Of a DNA stretch of 64,000 nt, positions 17,082-27,000 are shown piece by piece. Within the stretch, counting starts at the first letter, position 1, and the number at the start of each line of letters is the position of its first letter. Source of the DNA: Postechiella sp039985655 (GTDB lineage: Bacteria; Bacteroidota; Bacteroidia; Flavobacteriales; Flavobacteriaceae). The stretch covers positions 186,001 through 250,000 of the forward strand of contig JBDWSF010000003.1 in the NCBI GenBank assembly GCA_039985655.1, given 5' to 3'. The translations under genes and the position numbers were made by a program. The notes under the pieces are model-generated. The model saw only the letters and a program-made list of their open reading frames with translations. It was not told the origin of the DNA and did not search any database.

Positions 17082-18125
17082 TTAGTGAATTGTGTATTGT
17101 AAGCCAAACGTTAAGTTGTAATTCTGTTTTAATTGAATGCCATTTAAATCTTGATAAAGTGGTGTCGATATTTCTGTGGCAAATCTTAAGCCTTTTAAGC
17201 CACCATTGGTAATTAAATAGTTTAAACCAAAACCTGAGTTAATATATGTGCCGCCAGAGTTTGCTGTATCGGCAGTTGTAACCATCATTGGATTTAAATC
17301 GCTACTAGTACCGTTAATTTCATCAACAAGTACACCTTCTAACCTTAATGTAATTGCTAAATTATCTCCGGCATTTGCAGCAAACCAATTGTTTAAAGTA
17401 TAACGGTTTCCGAATTTGTAATCTTGATCGTTATCATTAATATTAATTTTTGCATTTACTTGGTGTCCCCAAGAAAATTTATCGCATTGTCCTAAGTAAG
17501 TTAAACCTAATTTAGTGCCAAACGATCCTGTTCCCGTTTGCATTGGGTAAGGCAATAAAACATCAACGCCAGAAGACATTGGTGTCACGTCCATGTCTTC
17601 GATGCTACCAGTAGGAATGGTAACGCCAAGTTCTGCATGTAATGCTTTTCTGTTTTTGTTAAAAAGGCTGTATAAAGCAGAAACAGAAACATCGCCTAAT
17701 CCACCGGATTCTGTATCGAAATTGACTCCAGACATCATTTGTAAGTTCATACTGTTTTCTACATAATTAGCCATAATCATTAATGTTAATTTGTCTGAAG
17801 GGGCATACATCCCTCCAAGCATATGCATATTCATAGTCATCGTTTGTGGAGCAACCATATAGTTTGCAAAAGCATCCATATTTGTAGCATCGTCTGTGCC
17901 TTGTCTAAGTTGTTGCATATCCATAGTCATATAACGATACGTAAACATGAGTCCGCCTTTATGATGTGTATGGTCGCCCATAATGGAAATAGGAGCATTA
18001 GCATCTACACGTTCTGAATTCCATAAATTGGATGATTCATCTGTGTGATGATGTTTGTGGTCTTCGTGTTGTGCGTATATGGATGTGGTTGCAACGCATA
18101 GTATTGCAATTAATAAATTTTTCAT
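17082..18125 (-). CDS. Met/His-rich outer-membrane beta-barrel, possibly metal-related
   Basis: The 347-residue protein has a signal peptide (MKNLLIAILCVATTSIYAQ) followed by a His-rich mature N-terminus (HEDHKHHH, GDHTHHK). A Met-rich stretch around 65-135 has TMDM, TMTMNMHML, LMIM and LQMM. The rest alternates beta strands with Gly/Asn turns and ends in LTFGLQYTIH, as an outer-membrane barrel does; the pattern resembles the phenol MetA-degradation-like outer-membrane family. Met and His enrichment suggests copper or silver contact. It follows a small Cys-motif membrane protein gene on the same strand. Confidence 0.65.
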   Translation of the reverse strand: MKNLLIAILCVATTSIYAQHEDHKHHHTDESSNLWNSERVDANAPISIMGDHTHHKGGLMFTYRYMTMDMQQLRQGTDDATNMDAFANYMVAPQTMTMNMHMLGGMYAPSDKLTLMIMANYVENSMNLQMMSGVNFDTESGGLGDVSVSALYSLFNKNRKALHAELGVTIPTGSIEDMDVTPMSSGVDVLLPYPMQTGTGSFGTKLGLTYLGQCDKFSWGHQVNAKININDNDQDYKFGNRYTLNNWFAANAGDNLAITLRLEGVLVDEINGTSSDLNPMMVTTADTANSGGTYINSGFGLNYLITNGGLKGLRFATEISTPLYQDLNGIQLKQNYNLTFGLQYTIH

Positions 18126-18206
18126 GTTTTGATTTTGAAATTGTGTGTAATAAATTGTATTTCCTAACAGAAATTATTCTGTAGAAATTAAAAAAAGGGC
18201 GTAAAA

Positions 18207-18578
18207 CTACACAAAATCTGGTGGTTGAAATCTACTGTAGTTATAATTGGAATGATATGATTTTTCATAAAAAGCATAACTGCTTTTTTGAGTTGAAGTG
18301 ACTATTTTTTTTGAGCTAATTTGAAAGATATTTACAAAGCCAATAGGGTAATTTTCTAAAGAAATTCTTAACGATTTCGGGTTATTTTCTTCTTGTTTTT
18401 CTAATTGTTTAACTAAATAACACTTACCGTTACATTGTAATTCGGGTTGTGCTTTATTGTCGCAAAGAAATTCTACAATATAATCTTGATTAACCATATA
18501 CTCAACATGAGGTTGAATAGGTCTTAACATGGCAACCATGTACAAGAAAATAAATAATATAGCTGTTGCTCTGTGCAA
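18207..18578 (-). CDS. small membrane-anchored protein with CNGKC motif
   Basis: The product has about 123 residues, with a hydrophobic N-terminal anchor (ATAILFIFLYMVAMLRP) and the motif FLCDNKAQPELQCNGKCYL. Small proteins with this LQCNGKCYL signature occur near metal-handling genes in Bacteroidota, but no function is proven. I prefer the TTG at 18578, because the longer reading from 18596 would overlap a good -7 promoter element; an ATG at 18539 is another option. It is upstream of, and probably co-transcribed with, the Met/His-rich barrel 81 bases away. Confidence 0.55.
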   Translation of the reverse strand: MHRATAILFIFLYMVAMLRPIQPHVEYMVNQDYIVEFLCDNKAQPELQCNGKCYLVKQLEKQEENNPKSLRISLENYPIGFVNIFQISSKKIVTSTQKSSYAFYEKSYHSNYNYSRFQPPDFV

Positions 18579-18593
18579 TTGTTCGGGTTTTTG

Positions 18594-18601
18594 CAAATAT
18601 A
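18594..18601 (-). promoter_or_regulatory. -7 promoter element for the CNGKC gene
   Basis: On the minus strand the bases read TATATTTG, a full match to the Bacteroidota consensus TAnnTTTG, followed by C. It lies about 15 bases before the TTG start chosen for the downstream gene. Confidence 0.5.
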
Positions 18602-18726
18602 TATTAAGATGATATATTTAACTAAAACTTGCGTTTTTATTTTTGTAGTGTATTAAAGTTTTTTGTTGAAATGTTTGAAGTTGATAAGTGAAAATCTATA
18701 ATTTTAAGACTAAACATAGCAGATAT

Positions 18727-18832
18727 GTGCGTTAGGGATTGAGGCATTGTTGGAGCTCTTTTTGTGTTGTTGCGCCTATGCAACACAAAAAAGCGACTGC
18801 TGAAAGCGCGACCCCTTTTCGGGGTAACGGCC
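18727..18832 (-). repeat. dispersed composite repeat, intact copy 1
   Basis: Read on the minus strand it starts GGCCGTTACCCC, continues with a TCGCGCTTTC block and a hairpin (TTTTTTGTGTTGCA against TGCGCAACAACACAAAAA), and ends CAATGCCTCAATCCCTAACGC. The plus-strand segment 53680-53782 is nearly the same sequence. The open frame across it (18637-18834) is not a gene. Confidence 0.75.
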
Positions 18833-18858
18833 AAATAAATTAAACTTGACTTCGTTTG

Positions 18859-20037
18859 CTATTTAAAAGCGTTAAGTCCAGTAATGTCCATGCCTGTAAT
18901 AAGTAAATGAATGTCGTGTGTGCCCTCGTAGGTAATGACGCTTTCTAGATTCATGGAATGACGCATGATGCTGTACTCACCAGTAATACCCATGCCGCCC
19001 AGCATTTGACGGGCTTCGCGAGCAATGTTTATAGCCATGTCCACATTGTTGCGTTTGGCCATAGATATTTGTGCTGAGGTTGCTTTACCATCGTTACGTA
19101 AAGTGCCTAAACGCCATGTTAAAAGTTGTGCTTTGGTGATTTCGGTAATCATTTCGGCAAGCTTTTTTTGCTGCAGCTGAAATTGGCCGATAGGTTTGCC
19201 GAATTGAATACGTTCTTTGCTATAACGTAGCGAAGTGTCGTAGCAGTCCATCGCTGCACCAATAGCACCCCAAGCGATTCCGTAACGTGCCGAATCTAAA
19301 CAGCCAAGTGGTGCGCCTAAGCCCGACTTATTTGGTAGTATATTTTCTTTTGGTATTTTGACGTTATCGAAAATAAGTTCGCCAGTAGCACTTGCGCGAA
19401 GTGACCATTTATTGTGTGTTTCGGGTGTGGAAAATCCTTCCATACCACGTTCTACTATAAGCCCGTGAATACGTCCTGTTTCGTCTTTCGCCCAAACCAC
19501 AGCAATTTGTGCAAATGGTGCATTGCTGATCCACATTTTGGCACCGTTAAGTAAATAATGATCGCCTTTATCTTTAAAATTGGTAACCATACCAGATGGG
19601 TTGCTACCGTGATCGGGCTCGGTTAAACCAAAGCAACCTAACCACTCGCCACTCGCCAGTTTTGGTAAATACTTTTGACGTTGGGCTTCGTTGCCGTATT
19701 TCCAGATGGGATACATGACTAAAGAGGATTGGACTGAAGCGGTAGAGCGCACGCCAGAATCGCCACGTTCTATTTCTTGCATAATTAAACCATACGAGAT
19801 TTGGTCTAAGCCAGCTCCACCATATTCCACAGGAATATATGGGCCAAATGCGCCTATTTCTGCTAAGCCTCCAACAATTTGTTTTGGAAATTCTGCTTTT
19901 TGAGCATAGTCTTCTATAATAGGGGAGACTTCGCGTTTAACCCATTCGCGAGCAGCGTCTCGAACTAATTTATGTTCTTCACTTAATAAATCGTCTAAAT
20001 TATAATAATCGGGAGCTTCAAATAAATCTGGCTTCAT
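18859..20037 (-). CDS. gcdH: glutaryl-CoA dehydrogenase (acyl-CoA dehydrogenase family)
   Basis: The 392-residue flavoenzyme oxidises and decarboxylates glutaryl-CoA to crotonyl-CoA in lysine/tryptophan breakdown. The sequence shows RSTASVQSSLVMYPI, CFGLTEPDHGSNPSGM (flavin/substrate binding), KMWISNAPFAQI, and the catalytic base Glu371 in VITYEGTHDIH, at the position expected for this subfamily (human Glu370). Length and motifs fit glutaryl-CoA dehydrogenase better than short-chain acyl-CoA dehydrogenases. It stands alone, flanked by a repeat downstream and a tRNA methyltransferase gene upstream on the same strand. Confidence 0.85.
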   Translation of the reverse strand: MKPDLFEAPDYYNLDDLLSEEHKLVRDAAREWVKREVSPIIEDYAQKAEFPKQIVGGLAEIGAFGPYIPVEYGGAGLDQISYGLIMQEIERGDSGVRSTASVQSSLVMYPIWKYGNEAQRQKYLPKLASGEWLGCFGLTEPDHGSNPSGMVTNFKDKGDHYLLNGAKMWISNAPFAQIAVVWAKDETGRIHGLIVERGMEGFSTPETHNKWSLRASATGELIFDNVKIPKENILPNKSGLGAPLGCLDSARYGIAWGAIGAAMDCYDTSLRYSKERIQFGKPIGQFQLQQKKLAEMITEITKAQLLTWRLGTLRNDGKATSAQISMAKRNNVDMAINIAREARQMLGGMGITGEYSIMRHSMNLESVITYEGTHDIHLLITGMDITGLNAFK

Positions 20038-20141
20038 TAAAACTAAAATTAAAGGGTTGTATAAAATAATTAAGAAATTCTGTGTTTTGTTAAGAATTCA
20101 TCATTATTATCCTTCAAATTTAATTAATCTTTATTTATTGC

Positions 20142-20864
20142 TTACATTTTTAAGTAAAAATCTTTAGTAAGATTTATGTAATCTTGGGTGTATTGATGTC
20201 TGTCGGTTTCTATAATAAGTTCATCAATGTTAATTTTGCTGCTGGTTTCTTGAAAAGAAAATTCTAAAAGACTTCTTTTTATTTCGGAATCTGGATTTCC
20301 TTTTACACGTAATATTTTATTCGGAAAGAGTTTAACTTTTGAAGCTAATTCAATAAAATTAGTTTCTTCTTTAAAAGGAATGATGACTGCGAATTTACCA
20401 TCTTCGGTTAATAATTTTGAGGCACTTTCTGTTAAATGATTAAAAGGTAATGCGTCTTGAAATCGAGCGATGTCACGTTGTTTGTTGTCTGTTTTATAAT
20501 CTTCGGAATAGAATGGCGGGTTGGAAATAATGAGTTCGTATCTATCATCAACTTCATCGACAAACTCATCTAAAGAGGCGTGGTAGCAAAAAAGCCTGTC
20601 TCCCCAAGGTGATCGTTCGAAATTATCGACACATTGTTCGTAGGCATCATCATCAATTTCTACAGCATCGATAATTTCTGCATGGCAGCGTTGCGCTACC
20701 ATAAGTCCGATAATACCTGTCCCTGCTCCAATATCTAAAATGGCAAATGGATTATTTTCTACGGATACCCAAGCGCCTAATAATACGCCGTCTGTACCGA
20801 TTTTCATGGCACTGCGATCTTGACTTACAGCAAATTGTTTGAAAATAAAGGGTTTTTTGGACAT
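20142..20864 (-). CDS. trmN6: tRNA1(Val) adenine-37 N6-methyltransferase
   Basis: This class I AdoMet-dependent methyltransferase of about 240 residues shows FKQFAVSQDRSAMKIGTDGVLLGAW at the N-terminus, AdoMet loop LDIGAGTGIIGLM and the N6-adenine catalytic motif ISNPPFYSED. That combination is typical of YfiC/TrmN6, which methylates A37 of tRNA1(Val). The start is the Met giving MSKKPFIFKQF; a nine-residue upstream extension is possible but not conserved-looking. Confidence 0.85.
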   Translation of the reverse strand: MSKKPFIFKQFAVSQDRSAMKIGTDGVLLGAWVSVENNPFAILDIGAGTGIIGLMVAQRCHAEIIDAVEIDDDAYEQCVDNFERSPWGDRLFCYHASLDEFVDEVDDRYELIISNPPFYSEDYKTDNKQRDIARFQDALPFNHLTESASKLLTEDGKFAVIIPFKEETNFIELASKVKLFPNKILRVKGNPDSEIKRSLLEFSFQETSSKINIDELIIETDRHQYTQDYINLTKDFYLKM

Positions 20865-21009
20865 GAAATTGGTTTTGAAAATTTTGAGCAATAGTATAAA
20901 TAAAATGTTAAAAATGAATGAACTATGTTAAATAATATACTATCGACATCCAAATATGGTTATAAATAACGTATATACTAATAGTTGAATGATATAATAC
21001 TGAATAGCT

Positions 21010-21462
21010 TTGAGTTTAAAACGATATGATAAAATTTTAATGAAGTTGAATGATTTATTTTTAATGAATCAACAAGTAGAGAAATCATATGCAAAAATTC
21101 AAGGGGATATTGTTGATGCTAGTTTAAAATCTTTTTTTAAAGAAAAAGCTATTGAAAGAAATGGATTTTGTGAATTGTTACAAAAAGAATTAAATAAACT
21201 TGAAACAAAAATAGACAACCCTTTAATGATGAATAGAAGAAATCGTCTTGCAAGTTTGAATTTTAAAAAATTATTGCATTTTGATGAAGATATTGATCTA
21301 TTTAAGCAGATTTATAGTGTGATGCAATTGAGCGTTAGGAAATATAACGAATTATTAATGGAAATGCATTTACCTTTATCACTTTGTAAACTTTTAATTA
21401 AACAACGCGATCGTATTCAATCTTCATTAGATTTAATGAGAAAAGAAGTGGAATTTAAGTAG
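21010..21462 (+). CDS. four-helix-bundle protein, DUF2383/ferritin-like
   Basis: The 150 residues are nearly all amphipathic helix (MNQQVEKSYAKI, SFFKEKAIERNGFCELL, YNELLMEMHLPLSLCKLLIKQRDRIQ). The order and length resemble the DUF2383 ferritin-like bundle, though metal-ligand residues are not obvious. The TTG start at 21010 is supported by length; an ATG ten codons later is possible. It is convergent with rimM, whose stop is 18 bases away. Confidence 0.55.
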   Translation: MSLKRYDKILMKLNDLFLMNQQVEKSYAKIQGDIVDASLKSFFKEKAIERNGFCELLQKELNKLETKIDNPLMMNRRNRLASLNFKKLLHFDEDIDLFKQIYSVMQLSVRKYNELLMEMHLPLSLCKLLIKQRDRIQSSLDLMRKEVEFK

Positions 21463-21479
21463 TTCGGATTAATAGTTTA

Positions 21480-22004
21480 TTACAAATACAAGTCAATTAA
21501 ACCTTCTGGTGTGTCAACAAGAATGGTTTTGTTTTCTCTATCAACTTTTAGTATAAACTCGTCGTTCATTGGAATTAAAATTTCAGTCCCATTATTTTCA
21601 ACTTCAAATAAAGCTTGTGCTGTAGAATCGTTAATACCTGTTATTGTACCTACTTTACCATAATTTTTATCTTCCATAGTAAATCCAATAACTTCATGAA
21701 AGTAAAATTTGTTACCTTTTAATTTAGGGAGTAATTCAAGTGGTAAATAAACGGCGCTTTTCATTAAAGAATCGGCATCGGCTTCTGATGTGACATCTTC
21801 AAACTGAACACGTAATAAATCAGATTTATGTAGTTGAGAGCTTTCTACAAAAAACGGAATTAATGTTTTACGTACATCAATAAACATGGCGTCCAAATTC
21901 TCGTAAAGTTCAGGTTGGTCGGTATCTAATTTTATTAGAAGTTCACCTTTAAAACTATATTTTCTAACAATTTTACCAAGGTAAAAACAGTCTTCTTTTT
22001 TCAT
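21480..22004 (-). CDS. rimM: ribosome maturation factor RimM
   Basis: This 174-residue protein has the RimM N-terminal barrel (LGKIVRKYSFKGELLIKLDTD) and a C-terminal PRC-barrel (KFYFHEVIGFTMEDKNYGKVGTI, ending ILVDTPEGLIDLYL). It assists 30S head assembly by binding S19. It lies downstream of rpsP on the same strand, the usual neighbour, but about 160 bases apart with a strong terminator in between, so it probably has its own expression or receives read-through. Confidence 0.95.
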   Translation of the reverse strand: MKKEDCFYLGKIVRKYSFKGELLIKLDTDQPELYENLDAMFIDVRKTLIPFFVESSQLHKSDLLRVQFEDVTSEADADSLMKSAVYLPLELLPKLKGNKFYFHEVIGFTMEDKNYGKVGTITGINDSTAQALFEVENNGTEILIPMNDEFILKVDRENKTILVDTPEGLIDLYL

Positions 22005-22018
22005 GACAAGTATTTTTT

Positions 22019-22088
22019 GTCATCCTGAACTCGTTTCAGGATCTCTTATCCATTAAAATCTTTGAGATGCTGAAAATAAATTCAGCAT
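22019..22088. repeat. two adjacent short palindromes between rimM and rpsP
   Basis: ATCCTGAACTCGTTTCAGGAT (about 22022-22042) and ATGCTGAA...TTCAGCAT (about 22064-22088) are inverted repeats. The second type recurs at 53650-53676. Both are common styles of dispersed flavobacterial intergenic repeat. Confidence 0.55.
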
Positions 22089-22112
22089 TATGCAAAAAGA
22101 TTTTTTTTGCAT

Positions 22113-22141
22113 AAAAAACTCCGATAGTTATATCGGAGTTT
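22113..22141 (-). terminator. rho-independent terminator of rpsP
   Basis: On the minus strand AAACTCCGATA, TAAC, TATCGGAGTTT is followed by more T. It lies 25 bases after the rpsP stop and has a perfect stem. Confidence 0.85.
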
Positions 22142-22165
22142 AAAAGTATAAAAAATAATATTTTT

Positions 22166-22675
22166 TTATTCTTCTTCGTTAGATGCTTCTGCTTCTACAG
22201 CAGGAGTCTCTTCTTCAACAACAGGAGCCGGAGCTGCTGCTGCAATTCTTGCTTCGTTAACTGCTTTTTCTGCTGCAAATGCATCAGCTTTAGCTTTTGC
22301 TTCTACTTCAGATAAACCTTCTTCTTTAGCTTGAATTTTACCTGTTTTTTCTTCTAACCAAGCAGTAAATTTAGCTTCTGCTTGCTCTTCAGTTAAAGCG
22401 CCTTTTCTAACACCACCTACAAGGTGATTTTTAAGTAAAGCACCTTTATAAGATAAAAGTGTTTTTGCTGTGTCAGTTGGTTGAGCTCCATTCTGTAACC
22501 AAGTTACAGCACCATCAACGTTTAATTCAACTGTTGCTGGATTTGTGTTTGGATTGTAGATACCTAATTTTTCTAAGTATTTACCGTCTCTTTTTGCTCT
22601 TGCATCTGCTGCAACGATCCAATAAAAAGGTTTTCCTTTTTTACCGTGTCTTTGTAATCTAATTTTTACTGGCAT
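22166..22675 (-). CDS. rpsP: 30S ribosomal protein S16 with long acidic C-terminal extension
   Basis: Residues 1-85 are the S16 core (MPVKIRLQRHGKKGKPFYWIV, LGIYNPNTNP, GAQPTDTAKTLL). The remaining 80 residues form an Ala/Glu/Lys-rich helical tail ending in EEE; such extensions are usual in Bacteroidota S16. The gene has a consensus-like -7 element upstream (22723-22730) and its own terminator downstream. Confidence 0.95.
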   Translation of the reverse strand: MPVKIRLQRHGKKGKPFYWIVAADARAKRDGKYLEKLGIYNPNTNPATVELNVDGAVTWLQNGAQPTDTAKTLLSYKGALLKNHLVGGVRKGALTEEQAEAKFTAWLEEKTGKIQAKEEGLSEVEAKAKADAFAAEKAVNEARIAAAAPAPVVEEETPAVEAEASNEEE

Positions 22676-22722
22676 AATAATTAATTATTTGAGGTTCTCG
22701 ACCTCGGTTATTAATGAGGGCG

Positions 22723-22730
22723 CAAATATA
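22723..22730 (-). promoter_or_regulatory. -7 promoter element for rpsP
   Basis: The minus strand reads TATATTTG followed by CG, matching TAnnTTTG. It lies 48 bases before the rpsP ATG. The leader between them holds a small hairpin GAGGT, CGAGA, ACCTC (22691-22705). Confidence 0.5.
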
Positions 22731-22808
22731 TTATATTTTTCTAATATACTGTGCTTTATTTTTTGATTTTTATTTCGGTTATCGAATTGTAAACGAGTTG
22801 ATTACATA

Positions 22809-23870
22809 TTAAAATAAAAGACAAACAGGCGATGGTGAATCTATAGCATGTAAAAACGTTAATTTTCCTGTGTTTTTGTCTATACTATAAACTGAAATGT
22901 TCTCACTTTTTTTGTTTGCAACCAATAAAAATTTCCCTGTTGGATCTAACGTAAAATTTCTTGGCCAATCACCATGAACCGATATGTTTTGAATTTTTTC
23001 TAGAGTCCCTGTTTTTGTGTCACGCTTAAATACTGCAATCGAGTTTTCGCCACGATTTGATCCGTATAAAAAACGTTCATCTTTAGATAAATGAATATCT
23101 GCACAAGAGTTATTTCCTTTGTAATCTGCTCTTAAAGTAGAATCTTCATCAATTTGTTCAAAACCGTTATTCGTTTTTTTAACAGATGTTATTGAGCTCC
23201 CGTATTCATTAATAATATATATATAATCCCCAGATTTACTTAATGCGAAATGTCGTGGCCCCGGGTTTCCTGTGGTCTTCACAATTGCCGACGATTTTAA
23301 TTCGTATTTATTATTTAAAAGTTGATAATTGTAAACGGCATTTCTACCTAAATCGGCAACAAATAGATCCTCTTTATAGAATTGAGCAGAGTGTACGTGC
23401 GATTTTTGATTTTCGATGTTATGATTAAAAACTTGAGTCGCTTCGCTTAATTTTCCATTTTCATCAATAGAAAAAACAGAAGCCGTTCCACCACTATAAT
23501 TTGAAACTGCTGCTTTATTTCCCGTTTTATTTACAGTAACATGACAAGGCCCTTTGCCTTCGCTACTCACGGCGTTTATAAAATCTAATGAGCCATTTTC
23601 TTTTACGTTATAAGCGGTAATTGCACTACTGTTGCCTTCTCCAACAGCAAAAAGGTGTTTCTTATTCGGTGAAAAAGTAATAAAAGAAGGGTTCTTTGTT
23701 TTTACAGCCAATTGTTTATTGTCTAGCATGCCTGTTTTTGTGTCGAAATCTAGTTTGTAAATTCCTTCACTATCGCCATTGGTATAAGTGCCAACGTATA
23801 ATGTCGTTTTTTGAGTCATACAGTTAAATAAGCTAAAAGTGAGTAATAATAAACAGAATTTTGTTTTCAT
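22809..23870 (-). CDS. pgl: lipoprotein beta-propeller lactonase (6-phosphogluconolactonase family)
   Basis: I start at the Met giving MKTKFCLLLLTFSLFNC, a lipoprotein signal with Cys17. The mature part of about 335 residues is a seven-bladed propeller of the lactonase family, with TLYVGTYTNGDSEGIY, PSFITFSPNKKHLFAVGE, GKGPCHVTVNKTG, GPRHFALSKSGDYIY and DWPRNFTLDPTGKFLLVAN. The family includes Pgl, which hydrolyses 6-phosphogluconolactone, but a lipid-anchored form outside the cytosol may act on another lactone, so the specific substrate is uncertain. It is divergent from dnaE. Confidence 0.75.
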   Translation of the reverse strand: MKTKFCLLLLTFSLFNCMTQKTTLYVGTYTNGDSEGIYKLDFDTKTGMLDNKQLAVKTKNPSFITFSPNKKHLFAVGEGNSSAITAYNVKENGSLDFINAVSSEGKGPCHVTVNKTGNKAAVSNYSGGTASVFSIDENGKLSEATQVFNHNIENQKSHVHSAQFYKEDLFVADLGRNAVYNYQLLNNKYELKSSAIVKTTGNPGPRHFALSKSGDYIYIINEYGSSITSVKKTNNGFEQIDEDSTLRADYKGNNSCADIHLSKDERFLYGSNRGENSIAVFKRDTKTGTLEKIQNISVHGDWPRNFTLDPTGKFLLVANKKSENISVYSIDKNTGKLTFLHAIDSPSPVCLLF

Positions 23871-24057
23871 GAGATCATGTTTTTTAGAATATCTAAAAGT
23901 AGTATAAATCACGAACTTATTAGCTGTGTGCTTTATGATTTTTTTGTTTAAAACTCTTAATGAATTATCTTCTTTAAATTCTTAATTCTATGTATTTTTA
24001 TACACTTCGTTTTGTGCTAAACGACTAAACAAATCAACGCCTAAACATTATTAAAGC

Positions 24058-27000
24058 ATGTACTTAATTTTCGATACAGAAACCACAGGATTACCAAAAC
24101 GTTGGAATGCACCCATTACCGATACCGATAATTGGCCAAGGTGTATTCAAATTGCATGGCAATTACATGACGAGATGGGGAACTGTGTAGAAAGTGAAGA
24201 TTATTTAGTGAGACCAGATGGTTTTAATATTCCGTATGATGCCGAGAAGATTCACGGGATTTCTACCGAATTGGCTGCAGAACAAGGTATTTCGTTAGAT
24301 GATGTTTTAGAAAAATTTAATATAGCATTAGGTAAAACAAAGTTTGTTGTTGGACAAAATGTAAAGTTCGATTTAAACATTATGGGAGCCGAATTTGTAC
24401 GTGGAAACGTTGTAAATCAACTTCAAGAGTTACCTGTATTAGATACGTGTACAGAGCATACGGCAAATTTATGCCAAATTGCTGGTGGACGTTATGGGAA
24501 ATTTAAATTACCAACATTATCAGAATTGCACGCGCATTTGTTTGGTACTGGTTTTTCTGAAGCGCATAATGCCACTGCTGATGTAGAAGCAACAACGCGT
24601 TGTTTTTTCGAATTAATACGTTTGGGTGAATATACCAAAGAACAGTTAGATGTAGAACCAGAATATTTTGAACGTTTTACTGAGTTGAATCCTCAGACCA
24701 TTCAACTCATCGGGCTTAAACATATTAATCTTAAAAAGGAAAGTGCTAAGATTAATGCCCGAATACAAAAGGCACAAGGAACGACTATTTCTTCCGAAGA
24801 CATAAAACAAAATGAATCTGCTTTAGCCGATGTAGATTTTACGCATTTGCATAATCACTCACAGTTTTCTGTATTGCAGTCAACGATGAGTGTGTCCGAT
24901 TTAATCTCAGTCGCTGCAAAAAATAATATGTCAGCAGTGGCGTTAACCGATCATGCCAATATGATGGGCGCATTTCATTTTGTAAATGCGGCTAATAAAC
25001 ATAATAAAAATGTAAAAGCTAAAATTGCTGAAGCTGAGGCGGCAGGAGAAACAACAGATGCGAGAGAAATAAAACCTATTATTGGTTGTGAATTTTTTGT
25101 CTGTGAAGATCACTTAGATAAATCAAGAAAAGACAACGGTTATCAAATAGTAATCTTGGCTAAAAATAAAAATGGCTATCATAATTTAGCTAAATTATCG
25201 TCGCATGCCTTTGTAAATGGGTTTTATTATGTGCCAAGGATTGATAAAAAATTAATTCAAGAATATAAAGAAGATTTAATTATCCTAACTGGAAATCTTT
25301 ATGGGGAAATACCCAGTAAAGTTTTAAATATTGGAGAAAAACAAGCAGAAGACGCTTTGTTATGGTGGAAAAATGAATTTGGAGACGATTTGTATGTCGA
25401 GTTAATGCGACACAATCAAGAAGACGAAAATCGTGTAAATCCAACGCTTATAAATCTGGCCAAAAAGCATGCTATTAAATTAATAGCATCAAACAATACG
25501 TATTATGCTAAACAAAGTGATGCCAATGCACACGATATTTTGTTGTGTGTAAAAGAAGGTGAAAAACAAGGCACACCTATTGGTCGTGGTCGGGGTTATC
25601 GTTACGGGTTACCAAATCAAGATTATTATTTTAAGTCTTCGGATGAGATGAAAAAAGCTTTCAGCGATATTCCTGAAGCTATTTCAAATATTGAAGAAGT
25701 TGTTGATAAAATTGAAGCGTATCAGTTAGCTCGTGATGTCTTATTACCAGCCTTTGATATTCCTGAGCGTTTTGTACATGAAGAGGATAATGTTGACGGC
25801 GGAAAACGAGGAGAAAACGCCTTTTTACGTCACTTAGTTTATGAAGGAGCTAAAAAACGATATGGCGAAGAACTATCGGAAGAAGTCGTAGAACGACTAG
25901 ATTTTGAGCTCGATGTTATTGAAAAAACGGGCTATCCAGGGTATTTCTTAATTGTTGAAGATTTTATTCGAGAAGCGAGGAATATGGATGTTTCGGTAGG
26001 ACCCGGACGTGGTTCTGCTGCGGGATCGGTGGCTGCTTATTGTCTTTGGATTACGAATATAGATCCGATGAAATATAATCTGCTTTTTGAGCGTTTCTTA
26101 AACCCAGATCGTGTCAGTATGCCAGATATTGATATTGATTTTGATGATGAAGGTCGAAGTCGTGTTATGGATTATGTGATCGATAAATATGGGTCAAATC
26201 AAGTGGCACAAATTATCACTTATGGTACGATGGCGGCGAAATCTTCTATTCGAGATACAGCGCGTGTATTAGATTTACCATTATTTGATGCCGATAGGAT
26301 TGCGAAGTTAATACCTAATATGTCTAAGCTGAATAAAATTTTCGGTTTAAGTGATAAGGAATTAGCAGGAAAGTTTAGAGCTGAAGATTTAGAAAAAGTT
26401 AATGAACTTTTAAATATTGCTGATGGATCGGATTTACAAGCCGAAACCTTAAATTTAGCACGAAGCCTTGAAGGCTCTGTTAGGAATACTGGGATTCATG
26501 CTTGTGGTGTGATTATTACGCCGGATGATATTACAAAATTCGTCCCCGTTTCGCTCGCCAAAGATTCCGATTTATATGTAACCCAGTTTGATAACTCGGT
26601 GGTAGAAGATGCGGGATTATTAAAAATGGATTTCTTGGGGTTAAAAACACTAACCTTAATTAAAGATACCGTTAAAATTGTAAAAGCAAAACACGATATT
26701 TTACTCGATCCAGAAAGTTTTCCTTTGGATGATGAAGAAACTTATGCTTTGTTCCAACGGGGCGAAACGGTTGGAGTCTTCCAGTATGAATCGCCTGGGA
26801 TGCAAAAACACCTTAGGGATTTAAAGCCTACTGTTTTTGACGATTTAATTGCCATGAATGCACTTTATCGTCCTGGGCCAATGGAGTATATTCCAAGTTT
26901 TGTACGAAGAAAACACGGTGACGAAGATATTGAGTATGACCTTCCTGCAATGGAAGAATATTTAAAAGAAACTTACGGTATTACTGTCTATCAAGAGCAA

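Noticed and set aside
18637..18834. Open frame of 65 codons on the minus strand
   Set aside because: It lies mostly inside the dispersed composite repeat, whose sequence recurs at 53680, and shows no protein-like pattern.
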